Below, piece by piece: positions 1 through 5,088 of a DNA stretch of 5,088 bases. The notes under the pieces were generated by a model. It searched no databases. It was given only the letters and a program-made list of their open reading frames with translations, and was not told where the DNA came from. Position 1 is the first letter of the stretch. Each line of letters opens with the position of its first letter. Origin of the DNA: Coleofasciculus sp. S288. GTDB taxonomy: Bacteria; Cyanobacteriota; Cyanobacteriia; Cyanobacteriales; Coleofasciculaceae. A program made the position numbers and the translations under genes. The stretch spans positions 1 to 5,088 of the forward strand of contig JAIUYC010000417.1 in the NCBI GenBank assembly GCA_020216575.1, given 5' to 3'.

Positions 1-2150
<2,150 letters not shown>

Positions 2151-2182
2151 ATCTCAAACGTCAAAGCTTACCCTCATTAACA

Positions 2183-2188
2183 ATTATC
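2183..2188 (-). promoter_or_regulatory. Possible -10 element for mutS2
   Basis: On the minus strand GATAAT matches the TATAAT consensus at five of six positions and would give a leader of roughly 25 nt before the TTG start. No recognisable -35 hexamer lies 16-18 bases upstream, so this is a weak call. Confidence 0.22.
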
Positions 2189-2189
2189 A

Positions 2190-2300
2190 AGCATTTCCCA
2201 GTTTAGGGACGAGTGGGATTAACCGCCCTTTAAAGGACACTGAGCAGTGGCTCAAATTTTTGAAACTCTTGTGGGATGGGCATCTTGCCCGTCCCTTAAA
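2190..2300. repeat. Hairpin-rich dispersed-repeat (REP/MITE-like) DNA
   Basis: Three palindromes follow each other. CCTTTAAAGG is a perfect 10-bp palindrome at 2227-2236. TGAGC-AGTG-GCTCA forms a 5-bp stem at 2241-2254. GGGATGGGCA-TCT-TGCCCGTCCC forms a 10-bp stem at 2273-2295 with one T/G mismatch, which would be a wobble pair in one of the two possible RNA strands. The last hairpin and the nearby CGTCCCTAAACTGGGAAATG (minus strand) resemble sequences I recall as frequent intergenic repeats in filamentous cyanobacteria. That recollection is unverified here; the palindromes themselves are directly visible. Confidence 0.45.
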
Positions 2301-2354
2301 TGCTATCTGAAGGCGCGATCGCTGAGTAGAGTTCACTCGGAGCCTCGGCATCGG

Positions 2355-2474
2355 GACTTTGCCCATGACTTTCTTGTCAACTGTTTGGTTAATCCAGTTA
2401 CAGGCATCACAGAAAGCCTGAAGCGTGGCGTCTATGCCTTGTGCCACTTCAGGGGTTACGGACAACTGGAGAGT
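2355..2474 (-). pseudogene. Decayed N-terminal fragment of a TnpB-like (IS605 OrfB family) protein
   Basis: The minus-strand frame reads TLQLSVTPEVAQGIDATLQ and then continues AFCDACNWINQTVDKKV. This matches the pattern of the N-terminus of cyanobacterial TnpB/OrfB proteins as I know it: a CKLxVTPEQ-type strand, then an IDATLxAFADACNxIN helix. TnpB is the RNA-guided nuclease of IS200/IS605-type elements. Only about 35-40 residues are recognisable. A TAA stop lies immediately upstream in frame, no ATG start exists, the similarity stops after about 2372, and none of the RuvC or zinc-ribbon regions follow. It is therefore a relic rather than a gene. The family assignment is from memory of the motif; a chance resemblance is possible but less likely. 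Confidence 0.5.
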
Positions 2475-2555
2475 TTACCAGAGACGTTTGAGGTGCAAGA
2501 AAAGAACGATGCTAGTGGCGGAACGTATTATTTAATAATGCTGAGCAGTACTCAC

Positions 2556-2573
2556 TAATCTTAAGCAAGATTA
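2556..2573. repeat. Small inverted repeat (7-bp stem)
   Basis: TAATCTT-AAGC-AAGATTA forms a perfect 7-bp stem with a 4-base loop, 11 bases before the larger terminator-like hairpin. It is AT-rich and its role is unknown; it may belong to the same repeat element. Confidence 0.4.
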
Positions 2574-2584
2574 AGGCTTGATTT

Positions 2585-2617
2585 GTTTAAAAAGGGGCAT
2601 CGAACCCCTTTTTAAAC
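2585..2617 (-). terminator. Rho-independent-type terminator hairpin, symmetrical
   Basis: GTTTAAAAAGGGG and CCCCTTTTTAAAC form a perfect 13-bp inverted repeat around the 7-base loop CATCGAA. On either strand the GGGG/CCCC core is followed by five T, so it could stop transcription in both directions. The 68-residue gene ends at 2786 and is transcribed towards it, which makes it the likely client; no gene enters from the left. The distance of about 170 bases and the short GC core keep this tentative. Confidence 0.55.
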
Positions 2618-2785
2618 CTGGGGGCTATCCCTCCCCACCCACTCTTGGGATGCAGTGTCTCGCCTCCAGACCCCCTTTTCTTTGTGAAACCTGGGTCACT
2701 GCTCACTCTTAAGCTAACGCGAATTTAAACTGCATGTTCTGAAAAGAGGATAAAAGCGGTCAATTCTGCTCCCTCGCTCCCCTGC

Positions 2786-2992
2786 TTAATCGCGCTTGGG
2801 GACGAAGCTGTTGATGACCCAACCCTTCTCTTCCCAAGGTTCGGGAGGAACAACCGTAGAGCGAGCCGCACTTGCCTCAATTTGCTCAATCGCCTCAACC
2901 TCTAATTGCTCGAACATTTCATCTAATGCTTTTGTGTCTTTCTCACTTAGAGGAATCTGGGGATGCGTCTGATTGTTATCTATGGTTTTCAT
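2786..2992 (-). CDS. Small acidic hypothetical protein, 68 residues
   Basis: I do not recognise a family. The ORF has an ATG start (MKTIDNNQ) and a TAA stop. Residues 15-44 form a strongly acidic, probably helical stretch (LSEKDTKALDEMFEQLEVEA and on), followed by a proline/tryptophan-rich tail (PPEPWEEKGW, 49-58) ending in the basic VPKRD. It has no cysteine, membrane segment or signal peptide, so a soluble cytoplasmic product is expected. The amino-acid make-up (regular helix, few rare residues) looks like real protein rather than a chance ORF. However, the upstream sequence is AT-rich without a Shine-Dalgarno, and TATAAA lies just 2-7 bases before the ATG, so translation could be weak or from a nearly leaderless transcript. 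It stands alone, with the terminator-like hairpin at 2585-2617 downstream. An acidic helical leader plus short tail is also the general plan of RiPP precursors, but no maturation gene is in view. Confidence 0.55.
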   Translation of the reverse strand: MKTIDNNQTHPQIPLSEKDTKALDEMFEQLEVEAIEQIEASAARSTVVPPEPWEEKGWVINSFVPKRD

Positions 2993-3143
2993 AATTTATA
3001 TAAAAATCTGTTTTCATCGGTGATGGATTATTAAAAAGGTATGACAAACTTTATACAGGCTACCTCCGTCACTCTACTTAGATCCACTCCTCAACAACTC
3101 TGACTTCAGAGAGAGACAAGTGTTAAACATTCCCTCAGCCGAT

Positions 3144-3169
3144 AAAAGGCAAAGGGCAAAAGACAAAAA
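3144..3169. repeat. Degenerate A-rich heptamer repeat (AAAAGGC type)
   Basis: AAAAGGC, AAAGGGC, AAAAGAC and AAAAA follow each other with a 7-base period, three full units and a partial fourth. This is the third heptamer family in the window and, unlike those in mutS2, lies between genes. Confidence 0.65.
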
Positions 3170-3248
3170 CGTTTTCTGAAGAGGTTCAAACACCCAACGC
3201 TGAGATTCCCAGGCTTAAAGATGTGATGCCCTTAGTGGCTGCTGATAC

Positions 3249-3262
3249 GATAGATCACTATC
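3249..3262. promoter_or_regulatory. Operator-like palindrome upstream of the adenosine-specific kinase gene
   Basis: GATAG-ATCA-CTATC is a perfect 5-bp inverted repeat around 4 bases, ending 52 bases before the ATG at 3315 and just upstream of a TTGACA at 3273. Its shape would suit a dimeric repressor or activator, but no regulator is encoded in the window and short palindromes arise by chance. Confidence 0.25.
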
Positions 3263-3314
3263 AATGTTTCTTTTGACAACTCTTGAAAATCATATGTGAG
3301 GAGAGCAGGTAACC

Positions 3315-3800
3315 ATGGAACTCAAAGCGATGATCATGGAAATTCCTGAAGGGAGTAATATCATCATCGGCCAGTCCCACTTTATCAAAACAGTGGAAGA
3401 CTTATACGAGATTATGGTGAGTACCTCGGCACAGGTCAAATTTGGTATCGCCTTCTGTGAAGCCTCTGGACCTTGCTTAATTCGAGTCACAGGCAACGAC
3501 CAATCCTTGCAAGATGTGGCAACCCAGAATGCACGAGCGATCGCAGCAGGACACAGCTTCGTTATTCTCATGAAAGAAGCCTACCCAATTAATTTCTTGA
3601 ATGCCATCAAGCAGTGTCCGGAAGTTTGCCGAATCTATTGCGCTACTGCTAACCCAGTAGAAGTGATTATTGCTGAAACTCAACAGGGGCGAGGCATTAT
3701 GGGAGTTGTCGATGGATTTTCATCGAAGGGTGTGGAAAGTACTGATGATGTTAAAAAACGCCAGGATTTCCTACGCCAAATCGGCTACAAGCTGGGTTGA
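3315..3800 (+). CDS. Adenosine-specific kinase family protein (Pfam Adenosine_kin, former DUF355)
   Basis: This is a complete 161-residue protein, the usual length for the family. Family motifs appear in order: IIIGQSHFIKTVEDLYE (16-32), KFGIAFCEASGP (42-53), AGHSFVI (78-84), PINFLNAIK (91-99), VCRIYCATANPVEVI (104-118) and the glycine-rich QGRGIMGVVDG (124-134). The family is best known from archaea and thermophiles; the Pyrobaculum member was described structurally as binding adenosine/AMP, and the enzymatic role in cyanobacteria is not established. A soluble cytoplasmic protein is expected. The ATG at 3315 is supported by GAGGAG at 3298-3303 (11 bases upstream) and by the typical MELK start; ATGs at codons 6 and 8 are less likely. 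It is transcribed alone: its 3' neighbour is convergent and its 5' neighbour divergent. Confidence 0.93.
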   Translation: MELKAMIMEIPEGSNIIIGQSHFIKTVEDLYEIMVSTSAQVKFGIAFCEASGPCLIRVTGNDQSLQDVATQNARAIAAGHSFVILMKEAYPINFLNAIKQCPEVCRIYCATANPVEVIIAETQQGRGIMGVVDGFSSKGVESTDDVKKRQDFLRQIGYKLG

Positions 3801-3824
3801 ATGAACGTTCACCCCAATCGTAAG

Positions 3825-3839
3825 GTAAAAGAGTTTTAC
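3825..3839. terminator. Weak AT-rich hairpin between convergent genes
   Basis: GTAAAA-GAG-TTTTAC forms a perfect 6-bp stem 24 bases after the stop of the adenosine-specific kinase gene, in the gap of 91 bases before the convergent 58-residue gene ends. The position suits a shared terminator, but the stem is AT-rich with no T tract beyond it, so it is weak. Confidence 0.25.
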
Positions 3840-3891
3840 AAACTGCGGCTGAAACGATAGATTCGAGAGATTATTAGTAGTAACTAGGTAA

Positions 3892-4068
3892 CTAAATCGA
3901 TGTAGGTCGAGTTGTATTGAACAGGAGTTCAGAACTCAATTCGATTTCCTCGTTTCTGGGTTCTTCCCAGGAATGGTAGTTTGGAGACTCTGTCAGTTCC
4001 TTGGTTTGAGGCGGAGCCTGGAGGATTTTTCTTGCTAGGCAGAGCCAGGGAACAGGAAATTTTTTCAT
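3892..4068 (-). CDS. Small peptide of 58 residues with PqqA-like pattern, possible RiPP precursor
   Basis: I do not recognise a named family. The ATG at 4068 (MKKFPVPW) is preferred over an in-frame start at 4104 because AGGAG lies five bases before it, a textbook Shine-Dalgarno. Residues 1-17 are basic and hydrophobic (MKKFPVPWLCLARKILQ), too short on hydrophobics for a clear signal peptide. Residues 18-33 are polar and proline-rich. Residues 34-47 read WEEPRNEEIELSSE, which matches the spacing W-x2-P-x3-E-I-x-L-x2-E seen in PqqA, the precursor of the cofactor PQQ. The tyrosine that PqqE cross-links, four residues after the last Glu, is absent (Asn51; Phe50 is adjacent), and the 33-residue N-terminal extension is unlike PqqA. 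No radical SAM enzyme is visible. It could be an unrelated small protein. Its leader can hide the ribosome binding site (separate entry). It is convergent with the kinase-family gene and divergent from the oxidoreductase. Confidence 0.6.
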   Translation of the reverse strand: MKKFPVPWLCLARKILQAPPQTKELTESPNYHSWEEPRNEEIELSSELLFNTTRPTSI

Positions 4069-4071
4069 TCT

Positions 4072-4123
4072 CTCTCCTGAGACTGATGAATCTTGCGATC
4101 GCACTCAGCAAAATTCAGGAGAG
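4072..4123 (-). promoter_or_regulatory. Shine-Dalgarno-sequestering inverted repeat before the 58-residue gene
   Basis: CTCTCCTGA (4072-4080) and TCAGGAGAG (4115-4123) are perfect 9-bp complements separated by 34 bases. In the minus-strand transcript the second arm, TCAGGAGAG, contains the entire Shine-Dalgarno (AGGAG, 4074-4078) of the ATG at 4068; the first arm, CTCTCCTGA, would act as an anti-Shine-Dalgarno. If the pairing forms, translation start would be blocked. The loop includes a HIP1 octamer at 4095-4102. The complementarity is direct; the regulatory role is inferred. Confidence 0.45.
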
Positions 4124-4186
4124 CTTCACCGTCCTTCTCAACAGCTAAGTGCAATCCGTGAAATCAGAGGCAATGGTGTAAGCATA

Positions 4187-4203
4187 GGTGTCAACACGAC
4201 ACC
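4187..4203 (+). promoter_or_regulatory. GC-rich hairpin upstream of the oxidoreductase gene
   Basis: GGTGTC-AACAC-GACACC forms a perfect 6-bp stem with a 5-base loop, ending 39 bases before the ATG at 4243. A near-copy of the left arm, GGTGTA, lies at 4175-4180. It could be an operator in the divergent promoter region or a 5' leader hairpin. The minus strand also reads TTGACA across it (4194-4189), but no matching -10 was found. Confidence 0.3.
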
Positions 4204-4242
4204 CTGTAGCATTTGCAACTATTCTCTATCAGGGGGATTGAC

Positions 4243-5088
4243 ATGGAAAGCTTCGATTACGTAATTTTGGGAGCTGGATTGGGTGGACTTTCAGCCGCCG
4301 CCTGTTTGACTCGCCAAGGAAACCGAGTCGCTGTCCTAGAAAAACACTACTTGCCCGGTGGATGCTGTCACACCTTTGACTATGGTGAATACCGTTTCTG
4401 TGCCGATGTACACTACATTTCCCAATGCGGTGACGGTCAAACCATTGGTCAGTTTTTAAACTACATTGAACGAGATGTCCAATTTAACTCCCTCGATCCT
4501 GACTGTATCGACCGGGTGATTACACCAGACGTTGATTTTAGAATTCCCCTAGGATGGGAAACCCTGCGCCAGCGTTTGCTCTCTACGTTCCCAGAGGAAA
4601 CCGATGCAATTAATCGCTATTGTGATGAGATTAAAAAACTTCATCAGGAAGCCCACAACTTGGTGCGGGACGTACACTGGTTCGATCAAAAATGGTCGGA
4701 CTGGTTAAAGCTGCCGAAATACTGGAATCTCTTTATGAAGCGGACGTGGACGCTGCAAGACCTCTACGACCACGTCGGACTGTCGCCCAAACTGCAAGCC
4801 CTTTTGGCAGGACAGAGTGGGGATTATGCGCTGCCACCCAATGAAATCGCATTGCTCACCCATACGTCTCTCGTCTGGGACTATTCTGAAGGAGCTTATT
4901 ATCCCAAACATCACTTCAAGCACTTCGTTGACACGATTGTTGAAGCCATTACCGCAGGCGGTGGCGTGGTTCGGTATTCCACCCCAGTCGAACATATTGA
5001 AGTCAAAAACAGCCGAGTCGAGAGCGTAACGGCCGGGGGGATAATTTATCAAGCAAGGGTTGCATACATCAGCGACCTCGACCCGAAA
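4243..5088 (+). CDS. FAD-dependent oxidoreductase, retinol saturase/CrtISO-like, 5' portion
   Basis: The first 282 residues are present; the frame is open to the right edge, and relatives are around 500 residues. The N-terminus has the Rossmann FAD-binding motif VILGAGLGGLSAAACL (7-22; glycines 10, 12, 15), the ribose-binding acidic residue E33 after VAVL, and PGGCCHTF (38-45). GGCCHTF is characteristic of all-trans-retinol 13,14-reductase (RetSat)-type members of the phytoene desaturase/carotenoid isomerase superfamily, whereas CrtI and CrtISO have other residues there. The segment HFKHFVDTIVEAITAGGGVV (223-242) is the usual FAD-contacting helix followed by a strand. The substrate in cyanobacteria is unknown; a carotenoid, apocarotenoid or other polyene is inferred. 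The ATG at 4243 is preceded by AGGGGG at 4231-4236, six bases away. It is divergent from the 58-residue peptide gene and probably has its own promoter in the 174-base gap. Confidence 0.9.
   Translation, partial: MESFDYVILGAGLGGLSAAACLTRQGNRVAVLEKHYLPGGCCHTFDYGEYRFCADVHYISQCGDGQTIGQFLNYIERDVQFNSLDPDCIDRVITPDVDFRIPLGWETLRQRLLSTFPEETDAINRYCDEIKKLHQEAHNLVRDVHWFDQKWSDWLKLPKYWNLFMKRTWTLQDLYDHVGLSPKLQALLAGQSGDYALPPNEIALLTHTSLVWDYSEGAYYPKHHFKHFVDTIVEAITAGGGVVRYSTPVEHIEVKNSRVESVTAGGIIYQARVAYISDLDPK

Larger units (their letters stand above)
2157..2785. other. Gene-free repeat-rich intergenic region
   Basis: This stretch of about 630 bases between mutS2 and the 68-residue gene has no convincing intact gene. 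Overlapping open frames on both strands (2247-2558 plus, 2187-2465 minus) lack ribosome binding sites and homology, apart from the transposase-like fragment listed separately. It contains repeat-like palindromic DNA (about 2190-2300), the TnpB relic (2355-2474), and two hairpins at 2556-2573 and 2585-2617. In 2620-2785 nothing further is recognised. Confidence 0.7.
2993..3314. other. Intergenic region between two divergent genes
   Basis: About 320 bases separate the divergent starts at 2992 (minus) and 3315 (plus), so promoters for both should lie here. It contains the degenerate heptamer repeat at 3144-3169, an operator-like palindrome at 3249-3262, and TTGACA at 3273-3278 with no properly spaced -10. 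One plus-strand frame, 3127-3276, is open for 49 codons and reads protein-like (for example EIPRLKDVMPLVAADTIDHY), but it has no start codon at its head and I recognise no family. Confidence 0.6.

Noticed and set aside
2247..2558. Plus-strand frame of 103 codons
   Set aside because: It has no ribosome binding site, runs through the palindromic repeats and opposite the TnpB relic, and shows no recognisable domain.
3273..3296. Sigma-70 promoter from TTGACA at 3273
   Set aside because: The only -10-like hexamer (CATATG at 3291) is 12 bases away and almost touches the Shine-Dalgarno, so the spacing is wrong.
3290..3683. Minus-strand frames of 93 and 68 codons
   Set aside because: Both are antisense to the intact adenosine-specific kinase family gene.
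3929..4111. Minus-strand frame of 60 codons starting at TTG
   Set aside because: It overlaps the 58-residue frame in another register and has no Shine-Dalgarno, whereas the chosen frame starts at an ATG with a strong one.
4705..5052. Minus frame of 115 codons and plus frame of 70 codons (4817-5029)
   Set aside because: Both lie inside the conserved oxidoreductase reading frame and are shadows of it.

Overview
The window looks like chromosomal DNA from a cyanobacterium, probably a filamentous, repeat-rich one. Seven copies of the octamer GCGATCGC (HIP1) start at 78, 694, 1867, 2059, 2315, 3537 and 4095, where chance would give about 0.1. Heptameric short tandem repeats (STRR) of the kind known from filamentous cyanobacteria occur at three places. 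The protein sequences also fit this assignment, but the genus cannot be fixed from this sequence alone.

Layout. Positions 1-2150 (minus) hold most of mutS2, a MutS-family ATPase, starting at TTG and running off the left edge before its Smr domain. Its ATPase domain carries an in-frame insert of about 45-50 residues whose two ends are built from two different heptamer repeat families. Positions 2157-2785 hold no intact gene. They contain hairpin-rich, REP/MITE-like repeat DNA, a decayed N-terminal fragment of a TnpB-like (IS605 OrfB) protein, and a perfect 13-bp terminator-like hairpin. A small acidic protein of 68 residues lies at 2786-2992 (minus). Positions 2993-3314 are intergenic, with a third degenerate heptamer repeat.

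Positions 3315-3800 (plus) encode a complete protein of the adenosine-specific kinase family (Pfam Adenosine_kin). Convergent to it, 3892-4068 (minus) encodes an unrecognised 58-residue peptide. It has a strong Shine-Dalgarno that is perfectly complementary to a site just upstream, and its C-terminal half shares a residue pattern with the PQQ precursor PqqA. Divergent from that peptide, 4243 to the right edge (plus) encodes the N-terminal 282 residues of an FAD-dependent oxidoreductase resembling retinol saturase/CrtISO.

The genes do not form an obvious operon: orientations alternate and every gap is at least 90 bases. The most interesting parts are the repeat-built insert in mutS2, which may be unstable in copy number, and the small 3892-4068 peptide gene with its apparent translational switch.
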